Below are positions 1 to 9,900 of a stretch of DNA of 64,000 nucleotides, piece after piece (position 1 is the first letter of the stretch; each line of letters opens with the position of its first letter). The translations under genes and the position numbers were made by a program. The stretch comes from Pseudopedobacter alpinus (GTDB taxonomy: Bacteria; Bacteroidota; Bacteroidia; Sphingobacteriales; Sphingobacteriaceae): positions 62,001-126,000 of the forward strand of contig NZ_JBHULV010000022.1 of the NCBI RefSeq assembly GCF_042684645.1, written 5' to 3'. Below the pieces are notes generated by a model, which did no database searches, was not told where the DNA came from, and saw only the letters and a list, made by a program, of their open reading frames with translations.

Positions 1-306
1 GCAACGGATAGCCCTTTCAAAACTACTATTGCGCATGGTTATTTAACACTTTCGTTGATTCCTTTTTTATGGAAACAAATTGTAAGTATCCAAAACCTGA
101 AAATGGAAATTAACTACGGGATTGAGAAACTAAGATTTGCACAACCAGTTAAGGTAGATAGCGAAGTAAGGTTAAAAGTAAGCTTAGCTTCTATTGTAAA
201 TTTAAGAGGTGTTACCAAAGCAAATATTGCCTTAGCTTTAGAAGTTAAGGATGAAAAAAAACCTGCTTTTACGGGTGAGGTAGTATTTCTGTACCATTTT
301 AACTAA
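1..306 (+). CDS. MaoC-like hot-dog dehydratase, C-terminal part
   Basis: The frame is open from base 1, so the N-terminus lies outside the window. The visible 101 residues begin ATDSPFKTTIAHGYLTLSLI, which matches the PFxxxIAHGYLTLSL motif of MaoC-family (R)-specific enoyl-CoA hydratases; the His of IAHG is part of the usual hydratase motif. The rest is a hot-dog beta sheet ending in VVFLYHF. Such proteins hydrate enoyl-CoA thioesters in the cytoplasm; the substrate cannot be told from this fragment. It is followed by a short hairpin and then by the ammonium transporter gene on the same strand. Confidence 0.75.
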   Translation, partial: ATDSPFKTTIAHGYLTLSLIPFLWKQIVSIQNLKMEINYGIEKLRFAQPVKVDSEVRLKVSLASIVNLRGVTKANIALALEVKDEKKPAFTGEVVFLYHFN

Positions 307-309
307 ATT

Positions 310-332
310 AATTGCAGTTGTTAACTGCAATT
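310..332 (+). terminator. hairpin after the MaoC-like gene
   Basis: A perfect 10-bp inverted repeat (310-319 with 323-332, 3-nt loop) lies 4 bp past the stop codon. The T-rich stretch only starts about 14 bp later, so this is a weak intrinsic terminator candidate. The remaining bases to 664 are AT-rich; I see no gene in them, and they probably hold the amt promoter. Confidence 0.4.
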
Positions 333-664
333 GGGTAAATTAAATTAATTTTTTATTTAAATATGGGGATGTGGGTTTACAATTGAGAACATATATCCCC
401 GTATTTTAATTTTCTAATCAATCTTTTTGAATTAAAAAGGTTAAAGTAATTGTATAGAAATCTATAAAATGACTTCCACATATTCCTATAGCATTCAGAA
501 AAATATTCCATATCTGTCATATTCTTAAAAACACTTTTCATAATAGGTTTTTTTAAGTTTTTTTCTACACTTTTTAAGTTTTTTATAATTTATAGTATAA
601 AAATTGCATTAATTTCATCTCTTTTTTTAATTTAGCCTATTAAATAAAATTTATTTATACCAAA

Positions 665-1978
665 ATGGCTAAAAAACTATCTAAAATCCCGTTTATTTTT
701 CTTTCAATAATTGCTTTATTGACACTTTTTTATCCAAGCCTACCGCTTGATAACTATAAGGGGGATTATAATTATTCTGATGTAGCATGGATGCTTACAG
801 CAGTTGCCTTAGTTTTAATAATGACACCTGGTTTGGCCTTCTTTTACGGGGGTATGGTAAATAAAAAGAATGTCATATCAACCATGTTGCAAAGCTTTAT
901 TTGTATGGCTATTATTACTGTAATATGGATGGTTTTTGGTTTTAGCTTATCTTTTGGTGAATCTATTGGGGGTGTTATTGGTAATCCGGCAACTTTTTTT
1001 ATGATGAATCATGTTATTAATGGCAAACCTTGGGCTTTAGCGCCAACCATTCCATTGGTATTATTTGCTTTTTATCAATTAAAATTTGCCATTATTACGC
1101 CAGCTTTAATTACTGGTGCTTTTGCAGAAAGAATTAGATTTATATCTTATTGCTTATTTATTTGCCTGTTTTTTATTTTTATTTATTCGCCATTAGCGCA
1201 CTCTACTTGGCACCCAGATGGTTTGTTGTTTAAATTAGGAGTATTAGATTTTGCTGGCGGAACCGTTGTTCATATGTCTGCAGGTTGGGCTGCTTTAGCT
1301 TCTGCTTTGTATTTAAAAAAGAGAAACGAACCTAATCATAATCCTGCTCGTGTTACTTATGTTTTATTAGGTACTGGTTTATTGTGGTTTGGTTGGATAG
1401 GTTTTAATGGTGGATCTGCTTATGCTGCTAATACGCTTGCAGCAATAGCATTAGGTAATACCATGTCTGCATCTGCCGCTGCTGCATTAGCATGGATATT
1501 TTTTGATTCTTATAAAGGTAGAAAACCATCGGCAATGGGTACTTGTATTGGTGCCGTTGTAGGTTTGGTGGCTATTACCCCGGCCGCTGGCTTTGTAACC
1601 ATTCCTCACTCTTTAATTATTGGTGTTGTAGCGTCTGTTGTAAGTAATATAGTAGTTGATTGGAGAACTCGCACTTCTATTGATGATACTTTAGATGTTT
1701 TTCCTTGTCATGGAGTTGGTGGTATGGTTGGGATGTTGTTAACTGGAGTGTTTGCACACCAATCAATAAATGCAGCAAATGAAACTGGTAACGGTTTAAT
1801 TTTTGGAGAAACACGTTTATTTTTGGTTCACTTAGGGGCACTTGTTGGAGTCTCTATTTTTACTTTTTTTGGATCTTTATTGTTGTTAAAAATTACTGAT
1901 ATGATTACACCTTTAAGGGTTTCTCAAGAGGAAGAAGATTTAGGATTAGATATCTCACAACATGGCGAAAAGCTATAA
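665..1978 (+). CDS. amt: ammonium transporter (Amt/AmtB family)
   Basis: Inner-membrane channel for ammonium/ammonia, 437 residues, with an N-terminal hydrophobic segment and about eleven membrane helices. The signature LIMTPGLAFFYGGMV sits at residues 51-65. The conserved Asp (LDFAGG, D195) and the twin pore histidines are present: H203 in VVHMSAGW and H349 in FPCHGVGG, corresponding to AmtB D160, H168 and H318. The C-terminal tail (EEEDLGLDISQHGE) keeps the conserved D-x-x-x-H regulatory end that PII proteins engage. No glnK gene is adjacent, unlike in many bacteria, so a PII protein would have to be encoded elsewhere. Transcribed alone and convergent with the next gene. Confidence 0.95.
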   Translation: MAKKLSKIPFIFLSIIALLTLFYPSLPLDNYKGDYNYSDVAWMLTAVALVLIMTPGLAFFYGGMVNKKNVISTMLQSFICMAIITVIWMVFGFSLSFGESIGGVIGNPATFFMMNHVINGKPWALAPTIPLVLFAFYQLKFAIITPALITGAFAERIRFISYCLFICLFFIFIYSPLAHSTWHPDGLLFKLGVLDFAGGTVVHMSAGWAALASALYLKKRNEPNHNPARVTYVLLGTGLLWFGWIGFNGGSAYAANTLAAIALGNTMSASAAAALAWIFFDSYKGRKPSAMGTCIGAVVGLVAITPAAGFVTIPHSLIIGVVASVVSNIVVDWRTRTSIDDTLDVFPCHGVGGMVGMLLTGVFAHQSINAANETGNGLIFGETRLFLVHLGALVGVSIFTFFGSLLLLKITDMITPLRVSQEEEDLGLDISQHGEKL

Positions 1979-2072
1979 TCATATTATATAAACTATTAAA
2001 TAATTTCACAATTAGGGAATACAAATCTGTTAAAGGTTTTAGCTTTAAGCTTTGTGCATTTTTCTTTTAGCT

Positions 2073-3035
2073 TTAACTTAAACTGCTTTTAATTTGTAGC
2101 AATATTCTTTTTGATGTTGGAAAAATTTTTTGAGGTAAATCCAAAATATCACTTACTTCATTGCCCAACAAAAAGCGCATATAAGCAGGTATTTCTTCAT
2201 TACTTACCTGTTTACCATCATTTAGGCTATAAAAGCAGTTTAATAAAGATTGGGTTAGTTGTTTACCTTCCGGCGATGGTTTAAACTGTCGTTCTGCTAT
2301 TTTAAGATCTATGTCTCTTGCTTCTTTGCCATTTTTTGGTAAAAGCAATGGCATTAGGCCTAACATTTCGCCAATGTAATTCCAGTAATTAATATAAGCT
2401 AACTGATCTTTATAATCTATTGTAAATCCCATTTTGCGTAAACCTCTAATTACAATTAAAGAGAAAGAAAGATTAGTGCCTGCCATGTCTTCTTGGTTTA
2501 CTGGTTTTCCAAGTTTTGCATCCCATCCCATTTTTTGCAGGTAAAACCTTGCGGCCGCATGCATCACTCTTACCTTAAAAATTTTAACTATACCCGCACC
2601 ATCATCAGCGAATGCGTTTTTGCTCATAACTGCGATAACAAATTCTGCTGTTTCCTCTAAACGCAACCTCACATCTTTATACATTCTTTCTGTTTGGTAA
2701 AGCACTTTTGCGCCGTCAGCGGCAGCATAACAATAAGGTAACGACAGTAAACCTAATAACTGTAAAATGAATTCTTCCTTTTTTTTGTAGAATGTTTGCG
2801 TATTAGTAATCTCTTTTATTGGTGGTTTATTTATTTTACTTAGCCCATTTTCGAAAAAAACAGCTTCCGGAATTGTAGCTAAAAATAATTGCCAATCTTT
2901 GTTAAACACTAACTTTTTAAGCGCCTCATCTAGTTTTAATTTTTTATCAGCATCGGCAAAATAAAGCGATACAAAAGCATCGGCAGGTGGGTCTCCAATT
3001 TGTCTTAATTCATCTATGTTTTTATCTAACATCAT
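2073..3035 (-). CDS. oxygenase MpaB / latex-clearing-protein-like (DUF2236) protein
   Basis: 320 residues, mostly helical, no signal peptide. The motif KVRVMHAAARFYL near residues 154-166 has the R-x-x-H arrangement of the b-type heme site in latex clearing protein (Lcp) and MpaB-family oxygenases, and NQEDMAGTNLSFSLIVIRGL and YWNYIGEMLGL are typical of the DUF2236 domain. By family it is a heme-dependent oxygenase or peroxygenase; the substrate is unknown. It is convergent with amt and lies downstream of feoAB on the same strand, 179 bp away, so it may share iron-responsive transcription, but that is inference. Confidence 0.75.
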   Translation of the reverse strand: MMLDKNIDELRQIGDPPADAFVSLYFADADKKLKLDEALKKLVFNKDWQLFLATIPEAVFFENGLSKINKPPIKEITNTQTFYKKKEEFILQLLGLLSLPYCYAAADGAKVLYQTERMYKDVRLRLEETAEFVIAVMSKNAFADDGAGIVKIFKVRVMHAAARFYLQKMGWDAKLGKPVNQEDMAGTNLSFSLIVIRGLRKMGFTIDYKDQLAYINYWNYIGEMLGLMPLLLPKNGKEARDIDLKIAERQFKPSPEGKQLTQSLLNCFYSLNDGKQVSNEEIPAYMRFLLGNEVSDILDLPQKIFPTSKRILLQIKSSLS

Positions 3036-3214
3036 TTTTAGCTTCTAATGGTAAAGCGTACAAACATGTAAAATGTTTTGATAGGAGTAGAAAATGCGAA
3101 AAAATACTTTAACCAATTTTTTACAAAATTTATAACCACTTGTAACTAAAAGCACAAGATTTAAACAGAAATTTCTAATTAAATTAATGGAGAAAAGAAG
3201 AGTTGTTTTATGAC

Positions 3215-5329
3215 CTAACTTAAAACAATATAAGTTACGTAACTGGTTGCGTAAGCTAAAACCAACATATAAACAAACTGTATAATTGGCCATTTAATAT
3301 TTTTTGTTTCGCGGTAAACAACTGCCATTGTACTCATACACTGCATTGCAAAAGCGTAAAACATCATTAATGAAAAAGCTGCTGCGATAGTAAAAACAGG
3401 CAAACCTGTATTGGCGTTTTTTGCGACAGCCATTTTTTCTCTTACAGAATCTAACTTATCAGCATCGCCATCTACTGAATATAAGGTTGCCATAGTCCCT
3501 ACAAAAACCTCGCGGGCGGCAAAAGAAGTAATTAATGCAATTCCTATTTTCCAATCAAAACCCAAAGGTTTAATGGCAGGCTCAATACTTTTACCTAAAA
3601 TGCCTGCGTAAGAATTTTCCAACTTTTCTGATGCAATTTGTTTTTCAATTTCATCAGTATTGTATTTGCTTGTGTATGTTGTGTTTTGATATTTGGCTTC
3701 TATTTTCTCAAACTTATCTCCAGGACCATAACTTGCTAATACCCATAAAATAATTGATACAGCAATAATTACTTTACCGGCTTCGGTAACAAAAGTTTTA
3801 ACGCTTTCATACATGGTAATACCCACATTATTCCACCGTGGCATACGGTAAACAGGTAATTCCATTATAAAGTAGCCTCTTAACTTACTTTTTAGAATAA
3901 ACTTCATTATCCAAGCAACCAAAACAGCCATTACAATGCTTAAAAGATACATAAACATTAAAGCCAATCCTTGTAAATTAATAAAGCCCAAAACCATTGT
4001 TTTAGGTACTACTAAAGAAATTAATAAGGTATAAATTGGTAATCTGGCAGAGCAGCCCACTAAAGGAGTTACCATAATGGTTATCATTCTGTCTTTCCAA
4101 TTTTCAATGGTACGGGCGCTCATTATTGCTGGTACAGCACAAGCTAAACCGCCAATTAATGGCACAACAGATTTACCGTTTAAGCCAACCTTCCGCATCA
4201 ACTTATCCATCATAAAGGTAACTCTCGACATGTAGCCGGTATCTTCTAGTATAGATATAAATGCAAAAAGTAAAGCTATTTGTGGGATAAAAACCATTAC
4301 GCCGCTTAAGCCAGCTAAAACACCATCTATTAATAAATTTGTGAGCACACCAGGGGGTAAATTGTTGTGTCCCAATTCTGCCAGCCATACAAATAATGTT
4401 TCTATCAACATCATCGGATATTCTGACCACGCAAAAATAGATTGGAAAATGGCAAATAATATTCCTATAAAAATGGCAAAACCCCAAATTTTATGGGTTA
4501 AATAATGGTCTATTTTATTACTGATGCTTTCCTCAATAGCAACAGTAGTATAGGTTACAGAATCTATTAAAACATCGTTAATAAAATTGTAACGAGCAAT
4601 AGTTTCTGCAGCTTGTGCCTTTTGTGTATGAAAATCGTTTTCTTTACTTATTTCATCAACCTTGTTAATTTGTTCTTTAGTTAAGTATTTTAGGTTTTCA
4701 CGCTGATGGGCAATTTGTAATGCTATGTAAGGATTGCTTAAACCTAATAAATTAGAAATGTCTTTTATTAATTGAGGAGCAATACTTTCCACATCAATAG
4801 TTGGTAACTGTTGCGCTAAACCAGTTTGGTATTGTATTGCTTTTTTTAGTTCTTCTATACCTTGCGTTTTACGGGCGGCCAATGCAACTACCTGTATATT
4901 TAACCTTTTAGCAAGTGTATTGATATCAATATCGATATGGCTTTTTTGGGCCAAATCCATCATGTTAAGAGCTAAGATGGTTGGGATACCTAAATCAGCA
5001 ATTTGAGTATATAATAAAAGGTTTCTTTTTAAATTTGTTGCATCCGCAACTATTACCACAACATCAGGAAAAGAAGGGTTTTTTTTATCTGAAAGCACTT
5101 CAAAAACAATGGTTTCATCGGCACTTTTTGGGTACAAACTGTAGGTTCCGGGTAAATCTACAATTTCTATGCTTTCGCCATCGGCTAATTTGGTGTAGCC
5201 AAGTTTTTTATCAACAGTTACCCCAGGAAAATTGCCTACTTTTTGATTTAAACCTGTTAAAGCATTAAATAATGTAGATTTTCCGGTATTAGGATTACCA
5301 ACTAAAGCAACTATTTTTTTACTTTTCAA
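3215..5329 (-). CDS. feoB: ferrous iron transporter FeoB
   Basis: 704-residue inner-membrane Fe(II) transporter. The N-terminal G domain has G1 GNPNTGKST (residues 11-19), G3 DLPGTYS and G4 NMMD, followed by a helical spacer region. The membrane part has the two Gate motifs, including PLIGGLACAVPAIMSARTIE and PLVGCSARLPIYTLLISL with the conserved Cys, and the C-terminal AAREVFVGTM segment. Length is normal for the family. It begins 9 bp after the feoA stop, so the two genes form an operon. The C-terminus ends in membrane segments; no FeoC gene is seen. Confidence 0.97.
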   Translation of the reverse strand: MKSKKIVALVGNPNTGKSTLFNALTGLNQKVGNFPGVTVDKKLGYTKLADGESIEIVDLPGTYSLYPKSADETIVFEVLSDKKNPSFPDVVVIVADATNLKRNLLLYTQIADLGIPTILALNMMDLAQKSHIDIDINTLAKRLNIQVVALAARKTQGIEELKKAIQYQTGLAQQLPTIDVESIAPQLIKDISNLLGLSNPYIALQIAHQRENLKYLTKEQINKVDEISKENDFHTQKAQAAETIARYNFINDVLIDSVTYTTVAIEESISNKIDHYLTHKIWGFAIFIGILFAIFQSIFAWSEYPMMLIETLFVWLAELGHNNLPPGVLTNLLIDGVLAGLSGVMVFIPQIALLFAFISILEDTGYMSRVTFMMDKLMRKVGLNGKSVVPLIGGLACAVPAIMSARTIENWKDRMITIMVTPLVGCSARLPIYTLLISLVVPKTMVLGFINLQGLALMFMYLLSIVMAVLVAWIMKFILKSKLRGYFIMELPVYRMPRWNNVGITMYESVKTFVTEAGKVIIAVSIILWVLASYGPGDKFEKIEAKYQNTTYTSKYNTDEIEKQIASEKLENSYAGILGKSIEPAIKPLGFDWKIGIALITSFAAREVFVGTMATLYSVDGDADKLDSVREKMAVAKNANTGLPVFTIAAAFSLMMFYAFAMQCMSTMAVVYRETKNIKWPIIQFVYMLVLAYATSYVTYIVLS

Positions 5330-5338
5330 TCTATCAGA

Positions 5339-5554
5339 TTAAATCAATTCAATAGTTGAAGCTTCTAATTTTCTTAAAGATAATTGGTAGCCAGCAACAG
5401 AAACTGCAATTGGATCTCCCATTGGCGCAACTCTTTCTACCTTAACCACTTCGCCTGGTAAACAACCCATTTCCATTAATTTAACAGACATTTCTAAATC
5501 TGTAAATTCTTTTATTATTCCTTTTTGACCTATTCGTAATTGCGATAACTTCAT
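5339..5554 (-). CDS. feoA: FeoA family protein
   Basis: 71-residue cytoplasmic SH3-like protein with the usual FeoA pattern: LSQLRIGQKGIIKEF, then LMEMGCLPGEVVKVERVAPMGDP, then IAVSVAGYQLSLRKLEA. FeoA associates with FeoB and supports ferrous iron uptake. It is the first gene of the feoAB pair. Confidence 0.92.
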   Translation of the reverse strand: MKLSQLRIGQKGIIKEFTDLEMSVKLMEMGCLPGEVVKVERVAPMGDPIAVSVAGYQLSLRKLEASTIELI

Positions 5555-5643
5555 GCTTGTATAAATGAGTTGGCCCGAAATTAAGCCTTATTTAAATTAA
5601 ATCCAAATAAGAAAATCGGAAATGACGAAAATCAATTTTAACC

Positions 5644-5778
5644 TTAAACAGTTTTAGCGGATTTTATAATGCGCTTATTAGAAAATTTAGGGCAATTACA
5701 ACCTTTCTTAAAAATTCCACATGCACTAAATAAGGAAACCACTAAAAGTAAGATGAAGATTTTGAAGAGGTTTTTCAT
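5644..5778 (-). CDS. small lipoprotein, 44 aa
   Basis: A short gene whose ATG (5776-5778) overlaps the TGA of the upstream VanZ-like gene (ATGA overlap), which argues for real translational coupling. The product begins MKNLFKIFILLLVVSLFSAC, a signal peptide ending in a lipobox (F-S-A-C20), followed by a short basic, cysteine-containing tail (GIFKKGCNCPKF) and ending in SAKTV. It should be a tiny membrane-anchored lipoprotein. I do not know its function. It is the last gene of a gcvH - VanZ-like - lipoprotein operon. Confidence 0.7.
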   Translation of the reverse strand: MKNLFKIFILLLVVSLFSACGIFKKGCNCPKFSNKRIIKSAKTV

Positions 5779-6176
5779 GCTGATTTTTTAAAAGAATATG
5801 CTTTTCTGTGCAATAATAAATAACTAAAAACACCCATTCCCATTCCTAACATATCAGAAAAGAAATCCCACCACTCTGCAGATCTGTAAGTGAACACCTT
5901 CCATTGTAAAAGCTCTATGCCACCGCCAACAATTATATTAACTAAAACAATTTTAATAATGGTATAAAAACGATATTCAAAACTGTTTTGCTGTTTTATT
6001 TTACCATAAAATAAAAATACGGTAAGTACAAAAAAGAATCCTAAATGCACCATTTTATCAAACCCTTCAAAAAAGAGATGATGACCAGGTACTTCACTTA
6101 CAGGTATATCACAAAGTATCAGTACCAGTAAAGACCATGCAATAGCTGGCCACTGAAACTTTAGCGTTTTAAACAT
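5775..6176 (-). CDS. VanZ-like family membrane protein
   Basis: 133 residues with four hydrophobic segments: residues about 12-25, 45-62, 70-88 and 105-122. The pattern DKMVHLGFFFVLTVFLF followed by GGGIELLQWKVFTYRSAEWWDFFSDMLGMGMG is typical of VanZ-like proteins (H-F, E-x-x-Q, R-x-x-x-x-x-D-x-x-x-D). Function is not established. It starts 3 bp after the gcvH stop and overlaps the start of the small lipoprotein gene. Confidence 0.75.
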   Translation of the reverse strand: MFKTLKFQWPAIAWSLLVLILCDIPVSEVPGHHLFFEGFDKMVHLGFFFVLTVFLFYGKIKQQNSFEYRFYTIIKIVLVNIIVGGGIELLQWKVFTYRSAEWWDFFSDMLGMGMGVFSYLLLHRKAYSFKKSA

Positions 6177-6179
6177 ATT

Positions 6180-6554
6180 TTAAACTCCTATTAAAGTTTT
6201 ATAATCATCAACAGATAAAAGTGCATCTGCGCTGCCAGAGAATTTAATTTTCACCATCCAGCCATCGCCGTAAGGGTCGCTATTCACCAATTCTGGGTTA
6301 GCATCTAATTTATCATTTATCTCAACCACAGTACCGGTAATTGGCATAAACAAATCAGAAACAGTTTTTACAGCCTCAATAGTTCCAAAAACATCGCCTT
6401 CATTAACTTCGCTACCAACGGTATTGATGTCAACATAAACAATATCACCTAATTCGCGTTGCGCAAAAGCAGTAATACCAACAAAGGCTTCTTCGCCTTC
6501 CACCTTAATCCATTCGTGATCTTTAGTGTATTTTAATTCAGCAGGGAAATTCAT
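6180..6554 (-). CDS. gcvH: glycine cleavage system H protein
   Basis: 124-residue lipoyl carrier of the glycine cleavage complex; it shuttles the methylamine group between the P, T and L proteins in the cytoplasm. The lipoylation site is K63 in FGTIEAVKTVSDL. The N-terminus (FPAELKYTKDHEWI) and the C-terminal DGWMVKIKFS are standard. Length is normal. gcvT and gcvP are not in the window. It leads an operon with the VanZ-like and small lipoprotein genes; an upstream terminator-like hairpin (6632-6660) could act as leader control. Confidence 0.96.
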   Translation of the reverse strand: MNFPAELKYTKDHEWIKVEGEEAFVGITAFAQRELGDIVYVDINTVGSEVNEGDVFGTIEAVKTVSDLFMPITGTVVEINDKLDANPELVNSDPYGDGWMVKIKFSGSADALLSVDDYKTLIGV

Positions 6555-6631
6555 ATTCTTAATTTTGGAGTAAAAATAGCAGGAAATTTTTAAACCTTAG
6601 GTAACAATTAGATTTAAAAAAAGATATAAAC

Positions 6632-6745
6632 AAAAAAAACGACCCACGTTCCGGGGCGTTCACCTGCATTAACACTTTTACTAACTAGCTTTAATTCTTA
6701 ACTGCAGATAATTAAGCAACTAGAAAATTTTATTTTAAAATACAT
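6632..6745 (-). ncRNA. candidate small RNA or gcvH leader with terminator
   Basis: On the minus strand there is a strong intrinsic terminator: stem 6660-6653 with 6645-6638 (one mismatch, 7-nt loop) followed by eight U (A run 6632-6639). Upstream of it another imperfect hairpin forms around CTAG arms (about 6683-6724), and a possible TTTG-N19-TACGTCTT promoter reads leftward from 6780. No ORF lies in this stretch. The terminator cannot serve the T9SS gene, which has its own hairpin at 6910-6943. So either a short stand-alone RNA of about 100 nt or an attenuated 5' leader of gcvH is likely. It lacks glycine-riboswitch consensus parts. Confidence 0.35.
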
Positions 6746-6909
6746 TGGTAAGACGTACGGATATGTCAAAGTGTTACAAAAAAACTTCAAATTTATTAAA
6801 ACAATTATAAGCCAACAATTATGAATTTATTATGATTAAAACATTATTGATATATAGATGTTGCAGAGGTAGAATAAATTTATGAGGCTATAAATTTAAA
6901 GTTCATAAA

Positions 6910-6943
6910 AAAATCCTGATAATTCTTAGATCATCAGGATTTT
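6910..6943 (-). terminator. terminator of the T9SS hydrolase gene
   Basis: Perfect 11-bp inverted repeat, 6910-6920 with 6933-6943, 12-nt loop, with an A tract on its left side that reads as U tract on the minus strand. It lies 19 bp downstream of the minus-strand gene ending at 6962. Confidence 0.75.
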
Positions 6944-6961
6944 GTATGAGGTGAAAAATGG

Positions 6962-9900
6962 TTAATGAGCTACTATAATTTGTTTCTTTATGGTTTCTTT
7001 TCCGTCTGTTATATGGAGGTAATATGTGCCGTTTTTCAGGTCTTTAGTATTCAATTTTGATGTTTTCTCTCCCTTTTTAGTTTGAGATGAAATTAAAATA
7101 TCTCCCTTATCATTCAATACTTTTATCTCGCGTGTGTTACCGTAACTCTGAAATTCTAAGTTAAGCTCATTATTAGCAGGGTTAGGATAAATATTAAAAT
7201 TACCTGTACGGTAATTATTCATAGAACAATCAAGCGATTCTACTTCTGTTTCCACCCAATCAGATGTGCCACAAGCACCAATTGCCCTTATTTGAAATAT
7301 GTAATAGCCTGGAGGAAAATTACCAAAAATATCATCCCCTGGAAATACNNNNNNNNNNNNNNNNNNNNNNNNNTAGTTTCTATTGTAAATGAGTTGCCAC
7401 TACTATTATTAGAACACCAATATGGACTTTGATTATCCGAGTTTGTAAAGCTTGGCATACCTAAAGAGGGAGCACCAACATTAATGGTTCTTGAGGGTAA
7501 ATTGAAATTTCCACACATTGTAACAATTGTGGCACTCAGGTTAACCTGACCATTTCCGGTTTTTGTTAAGGTTATTGAATTTCCTGAAATGCTAGAACTT
7601 ACAACACCGCTAGAAGGATTAACCGTCCAATTAACTGTTGCCCCTGTAGGTAAACTGGCAATACCGTAAGTTTCTGATGAATTACAGATTTGTGAAGATC
7701 CTTGAATTTGAAATGAATTATCATTAACCGATGGTGGCTGAGGATTACCATTTATTTCTTCGGTGACCCAATTTACCGCATCTTGCCACAGCCCAACATG
7801 TTTTCTGTTTTCGTTAAATGAGCCGAAATAGCTATTAAAAGGAGTTTCACCTGTACAAACTAAATTTCTAACACTTACATTTTCTGATAAATCTTGATTT
7901 AAACCAATAAATGCGAGTGCACTCTTAGTATTGATAAAGCTGTGATTTGGTATAACCGAATAAAATGTAGAGATAACATTGAAAACCCCACCTGTAAATA
8001 CATTTAATATTTTCCCTGCAATGGTGTGGGCTGATTCTGAACCAATTATACCTGTTCCTTCTTGTTGTAAAATTTCCTGTGTGTCATAAGTGCCTCCAGG
8101 AGCAGTATCGTACCCTGAGGAATTAGATGGTGCAATTACACTATTTACACCGCTTTTAAAAGGTCGCCAAGCAGTTAAAACATTATTCGTATTTCCATAA
8201 CTTGGTGTGAAATACATTTTTGCTGAAGCAATAGTAAATGTTTTTATTTTTACTTTTATAAAAAACAACCTTGTTTTAATATGCCTAGTGTCAAAAGTAA
8301 ATGCTTTTTCTCCTGCTGTATTTACCCCATTTCCTCCTAAAGAACCATCTACCAGTGCTATTTTTCTAAATGGTTGTCCTGAATCGCCATTAGGAAAACT
8401 AGCCATATATGGCGAACTTAAAAACTGTGCTCTAAAACCATTTGGCATGGGGATTTGAGGGTTAGGTGTACCATCGGTATAGTGATGCAATAGCATTTGT
8501 CTCGCTGCAACTGAACCAATTTTATCCTTCAAGTTTTCCTTAGCAGCATCACTTAAAGTAGAGAAGAATTCTAAATATTTTTGGTCTCCAATTGGTATAT
8601 TGGCTCCTTTATGTGGTGAATCAAAAGATACCCATAGTTTGGTTTTATGTTGCATAGAATGCTGTTCCATATAATTCAAAGCGTATCTGCTAATTAAACC
8701 ACCCATACTTGGACCTATAATTGTCAGCTTTTCAGTGCCTTGTTTTACTGTGTTTATTGAGTCTATTAACGCAATTAAGGTCATCGCATTTCTTTCTATG
8801 TAATCAGCTCCACCATCTCTCATAATAGGTCTAGGAAATAAACCACCAATATAACGAGTGCCAATTTTATAAGTGGGAAAGTTTAAAATAACTATATCAT
8901 ACCCTTGTGACCTTAAATTTGTTGCAAAACCTGTTTCATTTAAATCTTCTTTGTATAGTTTTTCAATGTCTCTGCTATCACCAGGATCAAAACCATCAAT
9001 AATAATAATTGGTTTTCTGATAATGCCATCACAAGCACCATTGATTGCATAGTATGTTCGCACATTGCCTCTGCCAAAACTAGCACTTGTTTCATCATAT
9101 CCTTGAAAAGCAATTTTACTGGTTATCCAACTTGGTGTGTCAATGCTACAATTGATAGTATTTTGGGTACTACCAACACTTTGAACTACCCTTTGCAAAG
9201 TTTCACTTGGTTCAGGAATTGTTAAATTAAAATCAGCACATTTAACCATGGCATAGGTAGTAATTACGTTATTATCATTAAAACCAATTACAAATTTTAA
9301 ATATTTGAAACCATAAGTAGGATAATTTACCGGAATACTGCTATTTAATGATATTGTTCTTAAACCTACACCGTCACCAAAATCTATTTGTATGGTGCTA
9401 ATCACTTTATTACTATGTTCTATTAAAAACTCAGTGCCAATATAATATGAGAAACTCAATGGCACACTATCTAACAAGGGTGCAGCAACAAATTTATTGA
9501 CTAGCTGATACGGAGAGGTTGTTCTATTTGGTGTATCATACAATACACTATCTACCATATAAAACAGGTTATTTGCTACTGCATTGGTATCAATCATATT
9601 AAAAGAATAAGACGAAAGACCTATAGGCACTTGCCCTGTTATTGTTTTTCCCAAACCTAAATCTTTAATATCTGCTAAGGTTAACCAATTGCTACTATTG
9701 TACGCAGCACCTAGCATCTCAAAATAACTTTGTTTAAAATGTTTATTGGAACTAGTGTCTGTATTGTTAACATTAAAATCATTTAAACCAGCCAAATTAT
9801 TTACCCTATCGTATAAAATACCTGTAGTAATGTCAGATTTATCTAAAAACCGCATTTCGTAGTCTATAAATTCTGTATAGGTATCAAATGTTAATGAATT

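Noticed and set aside
3045..3293. Small minus-strand gene between feoB and the MpaB-like gene
   Set aside because: It overlaps the end of feoB in another frame, has no start context and no recognisable features.
6555..6780. Glycine riboswitch before gcvH
   Set aside because: The conserved aptamer segments are absent; only a terminator and a generic hairpin are seen.
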